Origin: Acanthococcus lagerstroemiae
Taxonomy: Eukaryota > Arthropoda > Insecta > Hemiptera > Eriococcidae
Reading direction: 5' to 3'
Length of the DNA stretch: 64,000 nucleotides
Assembly (NCBI GenBank): GCA_031841125.1
Contig: CM063113.1
Location: 43,554,197-43,618,196 of the forward strand
Part shown: positions 1-11,700 of the stretch, piece by piece
Layout: the number at the start of each line of letters is the position of its first letter
Position numbering within the stretch: position 1 is the first letter of the stretch
Program-made: the position numbers and the translations under genes
The notes under the pieces: model-generated
Seen by the model: the letters and a program-made list of their open reading frames with translations, nothing else
Told to the model about the DNA's origin: nothing
Database searches by the model: none

Positions 1-185
1 CACGCTAGCGCTTCTACAATTTGCACAGTCCCAATGGACATCCGCCATCTTGAGTCCAACCGCGCCCGTTAATGCCGAACTGACTACCCGATATGCTTCG
101 CTAGCTCCACATAGTTGGATTGGGCATCGACGGGCGCAGTTGGACTCAAGATAGCGGATGTTCCTACTCGGTTGTTTCCATGTGC
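1..185. repeat. Foldback miniature element, copy 1
   Basis: The two ends are near-complementary: GGACATCCGCCATCTTGAG near 38 returns inverted near 145-165, and CGCGCCCGTTAATGCC pairs with the inverted GGCATCGACGGGCGC. The same element recurs at about 25708-25907 with better preserved ends, which shows it is dispersed. No coding capacity. The left end may be cut by the window edge. Confidence 0.7.
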
Positions 186-195
186 TCGACCTCTA

Positions 196-492
196 CTATA
201 GTCTGTCCCAAATAAGAATGCCGAAAACAGTTGTGAGTACGGGGGCATGTGGGGAAAGGAAAAGGTAGTTATTCACACAATACTACAAACCGGGGCATAG
301 ATACTTTCCAAATTAAATCAAACAGTAATTGCCGTTATTTCCTGTAGATTTTTTTTTTCATACTTCTTTTTCAAGAAATGTAATGCGATCTGACATACCC
401 AGGCTTGTTGCGGAAAAATATATTTTGAGATCCACAGCAAAGTGTGAACGGTCTCAATTGTTTTCGGCATTCTCATTTGGGACAAACCATAG
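196..492. repeat. Miniature inverted-repeat element (mariner-like)
   Basis: About 38 bp of terminal inverted repeat: CTATAGTCTGTCCCAAATAA at 196 and its inverse ending at 492, continuing through GAATGCCGAAAACA. The interior is non-coding. A TA precedes the left end. The superfamily is inferred from the end sequence only. Confidence 0.6.
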
Positions 493-646
493 ATATTCCT
501 CGAGGGACAACTGACTCATGTCATCAGTGAAATGTCGTGCCTCAAAGGGGGCTTAAGTTCCTATGGAAGTTAATTTTGAGAATTGAAAATTCTCAAGCAG
601 CTGGATCCTGTGCATAAATTAATATAATTATTTTATTTTTGAAATA

Positions 647-781
647 CCGTCAACTGGGGTAATATCGAACACTGGTGATAATATCGGCCATTCATGAGTT
701 GTTTAGTGATAACGATATTAGCGCTCCTACAGATGGAAGGTATGGCCGATATTAGGTGCCCAATATTACCCCAGTTGATGG
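647..781. repeat. Short TA-flanked MITE, copy 1
   Basis: The ends are CCGTCAACTGGGGTAATAT and its inverse, flanked on both sides by TA (645-646 and 782-783), as expected for a Tc1/mariner-type insertion. It is 135 bp and non-coding. A second copy at 61675-62113 is interrupted by another element. Confidence 0.75.
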
Positions 782-909
782 TAGATACTTTAAGGGTCAT
801 GGAATCCATTCCCGAGGTCTTTCTTGGTCTCCTCTGAGCTCTTTCAGCTGCGCAGGGGACTAGCGTTTCATTTTCAAGCGCAGTTTACCAAAGTAATTTT
901 TACTTTTAG

Positions 910-1232
910 GGGCGTTTACATACGGCATCAATTACTATCGGGCCAACATCTTCACCGGACGATCTTCACACAAGAAACCGAAAGACGTGGAGCTGCCGAA
1001 AGGTCTACTTATATACACGGACAATGATCGGTTCATAGACGTTTCGAGCTTCGATGGCGTTACAAATCTCGTAGAGAACTTGCAAACCAATTTCATCAAG
1101 TCCGCTTCTCATTTTCTACACCAGCGTAAACACGAAGATGTTAATAGGGAGATGAGTAAATTCTTGGGAATCGAGGAAGTCGACGATCCTGGGCAAGGAA
1201 AAAGTGTGCCACCTGATGACACTGAAGCTTAG
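910..1232 (+). CDS. EPHX4: Epoxide hydrolase-like alpha/beta hydrolase, last coding exon (partial gene)
   Basis: This exon follows a pyrimidine-rich AG acceptor at 908-909, opens in phase 1 (GG completes a codon) and reads to a TAG at 1230-1232. It encodes about 107 residues. The start AFTYGINYYRANIFTG matches the cap-domain NYYR region of epoxide hydrolases. LLIYTDNDRFID is the strand carrying the acidic charge-relay residue, and KSASHFLHQ holds the catalytic histidine of the Asp-Asp-His triad. The nucleophile elbow and oxyanion region must lie in exons left of the window. Members of this family open epoxides and many are membrane-anchored, but the N-terminus is not visible here. The last 25 or so residues (IEEVDDPGQGK...) extend past the usual end. 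EPHX4 is the best match; EPHX3 or another epoxide-hydrolase-like paralogue is possible. The gene converges on KMT5A. Confidence 0.75.
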
Positions 1233-2044
1233 GTCGTTGATTCTGCGCATGAATCCGAAGATTTTACGACGCAGTTCGGTCGAATGATGATCGCAATTTC
1301 GGTAGGGGGAATAACGTGGGACGGGTACAAATAGAAACTTAATATTAACATATGTTTTGGTCGACTAACAAAGTTAGGAGTCTTGTCACAAGGACTGAAA
1401 ATATTCCAAAATAATTTTCTGGAGAAGTATTCAGAAAGGTCGACATCGTGTCGCGGAGAATGGAATACAAAAGAATGTAACCTTTTATTGATTTTGGCGA
1501 CCTTTCGATACTTGAGGGTATTGGAATTCGGACCTAGCAGCGTGGTGGCGCGCTGATGTCGTTTTACGACTTTCCTTTGAATTTCTTATCGACATTAGGA
1601 TAAAAACGTACGATTTTATCCTAACGTTGATAAGAACACTAAAGAACTAGATGCTGTTGAAAACTTCCACCAGATGTCAGCCATTACGTTGCTAGGTCCG
1701 AATACAAAGAGCTTAAGAATTAAAGACGGATCCAAAGAGAATGATGAGCAGAGATGCGCAGTCATGAATAGCTGGTCGACAAGTTTCGAAGAAAACAGGT
1801 CTTCGCTTTCAGAAAGGGGAAATTTTCATCTCTTCCGTGGATCCACTCCTGGAGTAATGAACATCTATCTCATAAAATGCATTAGATGTATATAATCATC
1901 GTAAAGAAATCTGGCACTCAATATTGGTCACAGATTCATCCAGTTTAACATGCAAATGTATTTTCCTGCAGTTTCATTCATTTGAAGCACCGTGTAAATA
2001 TTCAATGTAACCACACGTAATAATTTAAAAATGTCATTTATTTT
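1233..2044 (+). other. Probable 3' UTR of the epoxide hydrolase-like gene
   Basis: No coding frame with recognisable content. A consensus AATAAA lies 813 bp after the stop codon. Apart from a 25-bp stretch near 1537 that resembles one near 49477 (GTGGCGCGCTG core), I see no repeats. Confidence 0.4.
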
Positions 2045-2050
2045 AATAAA
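2045..2050 (+). other. Candidate polyadenylation signal (epoxide hydrolase-like gene)
   Basis: AATAAA on the plus strand downstream of the TAG at 1230. A second AATAAA lies at 2225-2230. Which one is used cannot be told from sequence. Confidence 0.35.
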
Positions 2051-2213
2051 TTATCATATATCTTCAAATTTCTCACTGTTTTTGGCTTTCACTCAACGGA
2101 TGCTCAACTTTGGAGCCGCATTCTCTTCTCAACTTCCACACTAATTCAGTTTTTCACTCCACACTCACAACTTTGAAACTGGATTCAACAACAATCTAAA
2201 ATCAACATATCGA

Positions 2214-2219
2214 TTTATT
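2214..2219 (-). other. Candidate polyadenylation signal (KMT5A)
   Basis: TTTATT on the plus strand is AATAAA on the minus strand, 338 bp beyond the KMT5A stop codon. If both signals are used, the two convergent genes end about 165 bp apart without overlapping. Confidence 0.4.
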
Positions 2220-2556
2220 CTATAAATAAAAGCGCGGTTATTCGTAACCGCATTCATAAAATCGGGGGAGAGGACGTACGGATACGTCAATTAAGAAACG
2301 TGCAATACTATCAATGATGAGACGGAAAACGAATTCACAAACAGATAAAGAACCAAGTTCTACAACAATGATATAAATACAAAAAAATAACGAAAAGTTC
2401 GAATATATTAAAATTAATTAATACGTTGTTGATCGCAAAATACTTTCTATCAAATGTACACAGTCAACGATTAAATTACGTGGCAGTCAGATTCGTTATA
2501 GCCGGATAATAATTGACGAACGTTTTGAAAGATTTAAGAAATAGGTCTATCACGAG

Positions 2557-2767
2557 TCATTGTGCTAGCCACGGATGATGCTGAAGAGAGGATTTGCTAC
2601 GATCGCCGTAGTCGTAGGTCAGTTCGCATCCAGGCTCGATATCGTCTTTTGCAAGTAGGATCAGATGAGGAATGCCGCGTACTTCGACGGTCTTCGTACT
2701 GAGATTTCCGTTTCTGGAATGATTTAATAGTCTACCAAGACGGCCACTTTCGGCGGTCGCGTCGATA
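2557..2767 (-). CDS. KMT5A: KMT5A coding exon 6 (SET domain, catalytic end)
   Basis: Acceptor CTTCTCGCAG. Encodes IDATAESGRLGRLLNHS through PHLILLAKDDIEPG, ELTYDYGDRSK and the terminal HHPWLAQ, then TGA. It holds the S-adenosylmethionine-binding NHS and the YDYGD motif. Confidence 0.96.
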
Positions 2768-5700
2768 CTGCGAGAAGAAGTTGAAAATTGGATTAGATTT
2801 ACAATTTGCGCACAGCCCACAAATAGATCTGAAGATGGGTAATAACTACAGACCTGATTTAGTTATATCGAATCACTTCGATAAATTTGTCCAGCAGAAG
2901 TAATTTCCAGACTGAACTTGTAATTGAGGGAAAAGTTTCTAGGTAAGTATTTAACGCCCCCAAGCCCAGCTGTAAGTTTAGCAAAATCAAACTTTTCCAC
3001 AGAACAGCCACTGACCGAATCGAATGGGCTCGGTTGAGGGAGGCATTTGCTCAAGATAAGGGCTTCTGAAATCATCAACTGTAACTGCGGAAGTACTACA
3101 ATTGTCATGCGCAATAAATGCTGTTAAGAATTTAACGCTCAAAAGCTATAGGAAAGGTTTTTGCCAATTGAAATTGTCTCATTTTTAAACACGTTACCTC
3201 GGTTATTCATTTCTACATACATTTCAGCAAGATCTGTATGGAAGGACCCCCAATATTCTAACTTCGAGAGTCGCATTCCCATTTCCTTTTCCACCTCCCT
3301 ATTATAGTTCGAGAGGTTACCAAAAACGATATTAAACTTCTTAAGTAAGGGTTGCCACTTTGTCATAGTAGTTCGGACGATACAGAACAATTTTTGATGA
3401 GGACTTATTCAACACAGCCCTTGAAATTAAAGTGTAAGATGAGCTTCAAGACCGAGATGATTGACCATAACACTTGTAACCACATCAATAATGAACGTGG
3501 AATTACAATACCTGCCAAGTGCCATTTTGTTCGAAATGCGTTTTTTTGGTGCAAAGTGTTTTACGTAATGGCTCGTACACAAATTAAGTATCCATATGGG
3601 GTCAACACTGTCACAGGTACATTATTTTCATCCGGAAAAATCGCGCTCAGTGGAAGTCCAAGACCACAAATTCTGTAAACCATGCTAAGTGCTACCCAGT
3701 ACCATACCAACTTCATTTATTCCACTTTATTTTCCGAGATGCATTGCAAACTTGATTTTTGCTTTCCTGTACAACTTCGATTTTGGCACTTAGCTGGTAT
3801 TGTAATTCACACATTCATTATATTCGCATGTTCAACACTTTGCTGACAGCAATTGTGGAAAATAACCGTTGGAAATGATTGTATGTAATTCATTTAACAT
3901 GGGCATTTTAAATTTCTCGACTAAAATTAACCCATTCAGTGGCGAGAATGTTCCATCCATTTGGGAATGTTTATTTTTATTGATTATGATGACGACTACT
4001 ATTTCAACAGACATGATGCATAAATTGCCTAACTAACTCCTGGATTCTAGTAGAAATGGGAAAAGAAAACTTCAAATTTCCTACTTCAATTTTGAAAGGA
4101 ATCGATTGGGACATGCACTGATTATCGCAGAACAGAGCAGATTCAAGAAAATATGAAAATTTTTTGAAAAAAATTGGAGAGGGAAAAATTACGATTTTTG
4201 ATTGAAAATAAAACTTCACCGCTCGCCAGTTAAACAACGAACTGTTTCACCGTTACGACCATTGAATTTTCATAAATTAATAATTGACACAAAATAAATT
4301 ACCCCGCCAAATCTTGGCTTTTACGATTCCCTGAATACTGTAGTAGGAAAATTGTGTTTTGTATGACGATGACAACTTAACCCAATGCCGAAGAATGATT
4401 TCACGATTTTAAAATTTTTGGAAAAATTTTTTATTGACATAATTGTCAGGTGCTCTACATTGAAATAATTAGAAAAGTATTCTGGTCAAGACGAATATTG
4501 TAGTAGGAATCCTTGAAACGTTTTTACACTCAAATCTTCCGAAAATTCTGAAAAGACACTATTGGAGAAATCTTACTTCCTACTACACACACTGAAATTT
4601 TGGAAAAATTTTCTTAATAACGTAAGAGTTCATCACTCAGTTTTAAAAGCAGTATAAAATAACTTCATCACCACCATTCTTGTAGCAGGAATCCTTAAAG
4701 CATTATACATTCATATCTTTGAAAGATTACTTTTGGAGCATTCTCGCTTCTTACCCCGCCGCGGAAAAATCACAATTTCTGTCAATCTGTCACTGAAAAA
4801 TTGAGCCAAATCGAGTCAGACCCTGTGTCACAGCTGAAACTCCGCCCACCGGAGTAATCGTTGACATAAGGTGTCAGAATTTCATTGTAATGACAGAATT
4901 TTCTGTCACACGGTTAGACGCAAAGGTTGTGTATTGTACTTCGTTTGCGTATCTTTTCCTTTGCGCCAGCCGCATAATGGTAAGTTAAAAAGGCGCCGTT
5001 GTGTCGGTGCCTCTGCAAGTTGCTGGCACACTGCGTTCATCATGATCATGTTCGATATCTAGCCTGGGGTCTAGAAGTGGTTTCATTTCAAATTTCATAT
5101 TCGCTGGTGTTCAGCGCGGTCTAAAACTTATGAAGCGGATTCAAATGCATGGTAGAACTGAGAAGTACTTGTAATTGGGCTGTAGTTTATTGGTATAAGT
5201 TATGTCATATCTATGTAATTTAATGTAATGTTTAGTTACTATGTACTTATTTTAGAGGTGGACTGGTGAAGGAGGATACGGAAAAATTGCCCCTGGCCGG
5301 TTCACCGGCCGTTCAAAAGATTCTTGTTTGGCTCCTCAGACCATACATACAGTAGACTCCGGGTTATCCGACCAAATCGGGGCTGAAGGTTGGTCAGATG
5401 CCGAAAAAGGTCGGATAATCCGAAAATGAATATTTTCAATGTAGAAATAACGTGCACAAAACTTAAAAAGAAATAGTTTATTCAGAAAATTGAACTTTGG
5501 CTTTGAAAAACGAAAGAATAAGTGAAAAAACGATACGTAGGTATGTAATAATCTAATAATAAATCACACATTATAAATTTTCTAAATCATCGGTGACCAA
5601 GTTTTTTTTTTTTTTTAATCGCGATTCTTTTTTTGGCCGCGTGATTTCGCAACGCCACGCTATCGCGCAGGTTGAACAACGTACGTAATGTATCTACATA

Positions 5701-8700
5701 CATTCCAAAATCAAAAATTAGATGTCTCATGTAGAAATTCGGATTAACCGACCTTAGTAGGTTGGATAAGTCGGAGGGTAGGTAGGGTCGGATAAATTGG
5801 ACTCGGATAACCAGAAAGTCGGATAATCCGGAGTCTACTGTATATGTTTTTACTTCAGGCCCGTAGGCCGTAGCTGGCCATCTGCTGTAGGGGGTGCTGA
5901 CTGTTTACCAGGGGGGGGGGCTTGAGGATACACATAGTATATAATATTAAAATTTCTACAAGGCAGTGATGTAGCTAAGGGGGGAGGGGTGCGATGTGGG
6001 CAAATGCCCCCCCCCTCCTCTAAGGCTCCTGAAATTCAATGTAAAATATGCAAAAATGAGCAATTCGCCTTTAACACACGTTTTTTTCGAAAAATTTTCG
6101 CTCAAGCAGTAATTCTACCTTCATTTTTATAAAATAGTCCTCTAATATCGGTGATTTTTAAAATTACTTCAATTTTCGACTTTTTCTCCCCAGAAAATCT
6201 TACTTTGCTCCCCCCCCCCCTTCGGGAAAATTCCGGCTACGTCACTGTTGTCGGTTTTTATGGCGAGTGTTGGAAACGAAACCCGAATGGACGACTAAAA
6301 CAACTTCGACGAAGTTTTCTCATGAATATATCGCGAGCACGATCGCGAGTGTACGCGGCTGCTCGGGTCTCGGGTCTTGGGTGTCTCACCTCGTTATGTA
6401 AACAGGCTCGGGTAACTTGGGGCCATTACATTCAAATCCCATTCCCAATCCAAGCGTCCCAAATTAGTTGGCCAAGCTTTTGTTCTAAATTTGAAAATGT
6501 TTCTGTGATATTGATTCTCTTCGTCCCTTCTTTCTCTCTCATTCAGCATAATGATGATTTTTTAAGGGTGGTATCTTTGCCAAAGGGGGATCAGCCCCAG
6601 CTTGCCCCGAATGGCTACGAGGCTGTTTTACTTTAAAAAATATGTACCAAATTCTGCACCTTAATTTTAGGACGAGCACATTTCATATTGGCGAGCCGCT
6701 TTGGAATTTCCCAGTCAAAGCTGGAAGCTATCTTGAGTCTTCATGCACAAGGTCGTAATGAAGGGTTTTGTCGGAGGGGGGGGGGGTAAAATTGTGAAAG
6801 TCCCAACTGACTAAACTCAGAATTCCCAAGTATTAAAGCAAAAAAAAAAAAAACCCTTTTGACCTGTTAGATTTTTCTGACTGACTCAACTCAAAATTCC
6901 ACCTTTTCCTAGCTGCTGGTTGTGCATGGCTTTATGGTAGAACTGATACCCAGTTCTAGGATGTGAATCTGTCTAAAATATTTTTGTATAAACTAAAATC
7001 ATCACTTCATGAATTTTCTTTTTCTCTTTTCAACAGATAACCGAGACCAAACATCAACAATTGTACTGGGATTAACTGAATATTAATAAGTTTTTGTACT
7101 TACATAGATAATTATGAATTTTGGCTGTCGGAATTTTGTGTGTCAGGGAGGAGCGCACTGAAATGAGAAGTAGGTTAACCAAAATGCGACAGAATCAGGG
7201 ACGTACCGAAAAGTTTTTTTAGAGAGGGGGGGGGGGCGGCGGATAAAAACTGTCCAACTGACTCAACTCAGAATTCCCAAGTATCAAAGCAAAAAAAACC
7301 TCACCTTTTGACCTGTTGGGTTTTTCCAACTTCTCAACTCAATTCCCAAGTATCAAAGCAAGAAAAAAAAAGACCACTTTTAACAAGTTGGAATTTTCCA
7401 ACTCACTTGACTGAAATTGTAAATTTTCCCAACTGCTGAGTAAAAAATTCCTACGGGGGGGGGGGTACATTGCCCCCTGCCCCCGTATCGGTACGTCCCT
7501 GGACAGAATATTGTCAGAACGGATTAGAGTGCTGCTAAATGCGACAGAATATTGCTAGGATGTGACAGGGCGCGGCTAAATTGTGACACAACATTACCAG
7601 AATGTGACAGCATTGCCAAAATGTGACACAGTATCGTCAGAATCTGACGAAGCCTCTGACAGGTTGTTGATAGAATATGGCAAATACTGGCAGTCGTACC
7701 CCTGCATTGACAGATGCTCTGTCGTATGTCTGTCGCGTTGTGTCACGTAAAATTGCACGGCTGTGTTCGATTCTGATTGGTTCTCATGCTGACATTCTGC
7801 GACAGATCCGCTGACAGGATTAGCATCATCTGGCATCTGTCAATTTTCTGCAGCGGGACTACACATCAAAGCATTTTGGAAAAATTTTCTGAAGATCGTA
7901 CAAATTTATCACTCACTCTTAAGATCAGCGTAATATTATTTCCTCACTACTAGTATTATAGTAGGAATCCTTGAAACGTCTACACTCGTATCTTCTGAAA
8001 AGACACTATTGAAGAAGTCTTACATCCTACTATACACCCTGAAATTTTGGAAAAATTTTCTGAATAGCGTAAGAGTTCATCTTTGAGTTTCAAGATCAGT
8101 ATAAAATAACTTTCCCACCACGAACCTCGAAGTATTACTCCTGGAGAATTCTTGCTTCCGACTACACATCCTAGCATTTTGGAAAACTTTCTGAAGATCG
8201 TACAAACTTATCACTCACTCTTAAGATCAGCGTAATATCATTTCCTCACGACTAATATTGTAGCAGGAATCCTTAAGTTGAGGAATTAATTTTCATAATG
8301 ATCTCACAGCGGAGTGTCTGTAATATACGGTCCTTGTAAACATTTTTCTGGGAACCAGGTACATTATAGAAGGAAGTGGGTTATCTCCACAAACAATTTT
8401 TTCTAAGATTCTATAGTGCGTTGTAGGAAGTCGGATTTCGGTGTCAGAATATTTTTCCAAGACGTAAATAGGCACCTCTCTGAAAATCTTATAACAAAAC
8501 TGAGGTTCAGCGGATACTTTTGTGATAATTTTAATGCAGTGCTTCTCTCATGTACGTCTGATAAGGAAATATTTTCCGAATTTCGTAAATTATAGAAAGA
8601 AATGGGAGTGCTCTAAAATAATGCTTCTTAGAAATAGAAATATATCAAGTTCAGAGTTTCTTACAGCAAAATTCGCCTAACAGAATACTTTTCTAATTAT

Positions 8701-11700
8701 TTCAATGTAGAGCACCTGACAATTATGTCAATAATGAAAAAAATTTCAAAATTTTCAAAATCGCGAGTTGAAATAATTCATAGTTTTGAAAATCACTCTT
8801 CGGCATTGGGTTATTCTATCATCGTCATACAAAACACAGTTTTCCTACAACAGTATTCAGGGAATCGTAACAGCCAAGATTTTGTGTCAATTATTAATGT
8901 ATGAAAATTCAATCGTCGTAACGGTGAAACAGTTCGTTGTTTGAATGGCGAGCGGTGAAGTTTTATTTTCAATCAAAAGTTGTAATTCTTCCCTCTCCAA
9001 TTTTCCCCCAAAAAATTTTCATATTTTCTTCAATTTCCACTGTTCTGCGATAATCAGTGCATGTCCTAATCGGTTCCTTTCAAAATTGAAGTAGGAAATT
9101 TCAATTTTTTCTTTTCCCATTTCCTACTAAAATCCAGGAGTTAGTTAGGCAATTTATGCATTATGTCTGTTGGAATAGTAGTCATCATAATCAATGAAAA
9201 TAAACATTCCCCTATGGATTGAACATTCTCGCCACTGAAAGGGTTAATCTTAAAATGATACTAAATACAATTTTTTTTTTAAATTTTCAATTTACAGTCA
9301 CCTTTTTGAAAGACAGAATTTTTTCACATGACTAAAATGGTTAAAAATACACCACGGCCGTAGCACGACCATTGAGAATGTAGAGATTTCAAAGTTAAAA
9401 AGGAATAAAATAAGTATTGGAGGTGGTGTCGTGAGAGGATAACGAATGTGTGAGAACTCAGAGCTCCCGCACTAAATGTGAGATTGGCCGGTTACAGATT
9501 TTTAATTTTCCATTTCTCCATTCTTGATACGCCATACATGTAAATGGACTTGCAAGATTTCTATACCTACGGCTTCGCAGTCCGCCAAGTCTCGGCGAGT
9601 CGGAAAAGAGTCTAAAGAAATTATACCGAGTCCTCAGAGACGAAAATAAGGCAGCCTGCCCCCAAGCCTCCATAGGAGTTTATTTTTTTAGTCAACACAA
9701 ACAAATTTTGATTGATACTTGGGAATTTTGAGTTGAATCAGTCAGGAATTCAACAATTTTTACCGCTTTAGAAAATGCAAGTCCTCATCAAGTTTCGAGA
9801 GATTTTAACATAATCTTAACGTCGTAATACCAACAGTAGGATTCTTAATGAATTCTGTCAGTTTTCAGGTCACTCTGCGTATTAGGAAAACGTGACACAG
9901 TTTCAGCAAGTACTGATAAGGCCTCACGAGGTCACAACAAGCGTCAATATAGTCTGGCGGAGTCTTAATAAGCCTCAACAGTTTTAGTGAGTATGAACAC
10001 AGCCATTATGATGAGTTTTAATAACTCCTTGTACAGCCTTACGAAGTCAAATATATAGTGAAATGTTCTTTCAAATGAAAACGAAACAAAAGACGGAAAT
10101 AGTTTGCTTTATTGAGCAACGAGGAAAATTATACTGAACGGAGCTTTTCATAAATATACATTCAACGTCAACATTATTTCCAAGATTTACTAAGCGGATT
10201 GATAAATCAATCACAATTCAATAGCCAATAATTACTGAATAATATTTGGGTTTTGAGATTGTATTTCTACAAAATATGTCTCAGTAAAACCTTAAGGTAC
10301 ATTCGAATCTTAGGAAAACACAATCTGAACAAGAAATAATCAAATCTCACTGAGTCATACATCTTAATACAGTTTGAAAATGTCTTAATGCCAATGGGTT
10401 TCAATCAAGTTTTATCGAGTCTCGTAGTTATGAGGAGCCTTCAGACACCATTGAGTTCTAATACGGTTTGAAAGAATCCTAATAAGTCTTGAGAATCTCG
10501 AAAAGAATCCTGTCTTCACTCTGGAGTATTGATACTTCTTAAAACATTCTAAATCAGTCTTGACAAATCTTAATATAGTATTGAGTCTCATGAAGTTCCA
10601 CCAAGTCCTCAAACAGTAAAATGTATCTTTACACAGGCTTAAACAGCCGTAACACTATCTCAACAGATCTTAATTTCAATGAAGTCCAGTTTCACGAAGT
10701 CTTAACACAGCCCTGAGGGGTCTTAACGCATTTTAAGGAATCTTAACACAGGTTAAAGGAGTTCCACCGAGTTTTAACACTGCTTAAATGAGTCTCAATA
10801 GTCTTGATAGAATTTTAATAGAATTGTAACGAACTGTAAATCTTCAAGTGGTAATCTACCCATGCATTTTTCGAAGGAGAAAAGGGGCTAATTCAAGAAA
10901 AAATATGAAAATAGGCGATTCGCGAGCACTTTTTTTTATCTCAACGGGAGGGAGAGAATTAAGCCAGTTCAATCTTCGAAATGTCCGCCTTCCACAGTCT
11001 TGTCTTAACAAGTCTAATTGCACTGAACACTGGAATAATAGTCAGCATAGCAAACGAATAAACTTTACCAACTTAAATCCAAATTAGGCATTCTGTTGAG
11101 ATAAGGGAAGAGTTTGGACCCCAAGCTTTTCTTCAAGGCTACGGACGTGGAATACGCATTTTCAAAATAAAAATCTGCATAATCAAAATGAAAATCGACT
11201 TTCCCAACACACTTTATGATTTGAATGTTACGTACTGGCCATTTCTGAAAAATAACTAACTGGTTTACGATTTGAATTTCCTCTACAAAAACTAGGCTTA
11301 GTCGATTCCGAATACGATTTCTTTTGTTGCACGTCGATAACTGCCAATTTTAAGCTACAATTTTGAAAGGTATTATCCTGACAAATGGTTTCAATGACAA
11401 GTTTATGGTGAAATTATTAGATACCTATTTATGAAATGCATGATGCATAATCGATATGGAACTCGATACTATCGAATAGCATTTCTCAAATTGAATTTCA
11501 GAGGCTGTTTTGGAAACATTGCCAATATCTTACTTTCAGACGTGAAATTCATATTTTTCGGCTACAAATCACGCTGAATCGATACCACACAGTCATGATT
11601 TCTTTCTTTGCATATCAATATTCTGAAACATTAAGCCGCCATTTCGACAGGTACCATCTTGACAAATAGTTCTAAATGTAGTTTTATGGGAAAATGAACA

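Larger units (their letters stand above)
3931..9243. mobile_element. TTAA-flanked piggyBac-type element with long inverted arms, non-autonomous
   Basis: TTAA lies directly at both ends (3927-3930 and 9244-9247). The termini are CCCATTCAGTGGCGAGAATG on the left and the inverse of CCCTTTCAGTGGCGAGAATG on the right. TTAA duplication plus a CCC start is the piggyBac signature. The inverted arms run about 565 bp each (3931-4494 and 8681-9243). Inside the arms are diverged subrepeats of about 150-200 bp built on GTAGTAGGAATCCTTGAAAC and GAAATTTTGGAAAAATTTTC (near 4500, 4680, 7960, 8130 and 8260). I see no transposase frame. At least three other elements sit inside (5350, 5964, 7196). Within KMT5A intron 5. 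Confidence 0.75.

Noticed and set aside
1537..1562. GTGGCGCGCTG block shared with 49477
   Set aside because: Only about 25 bp alike; too short to call a repeat family.
6151..6636. 161-codon open frame on the plus strand
   Set aside because: It starts inside a hAT-like MITE (C run) and runs into unique DNA; no domain, odd composition and no splice context.
9458..9673. 71-codon minus-strand frame with SPRLGGLRSRRYR
   Set aside because: Nearby similar codon bias but no acceptor/donor pair that fits KMT5A phases; adding it would break the intron between SET exons.
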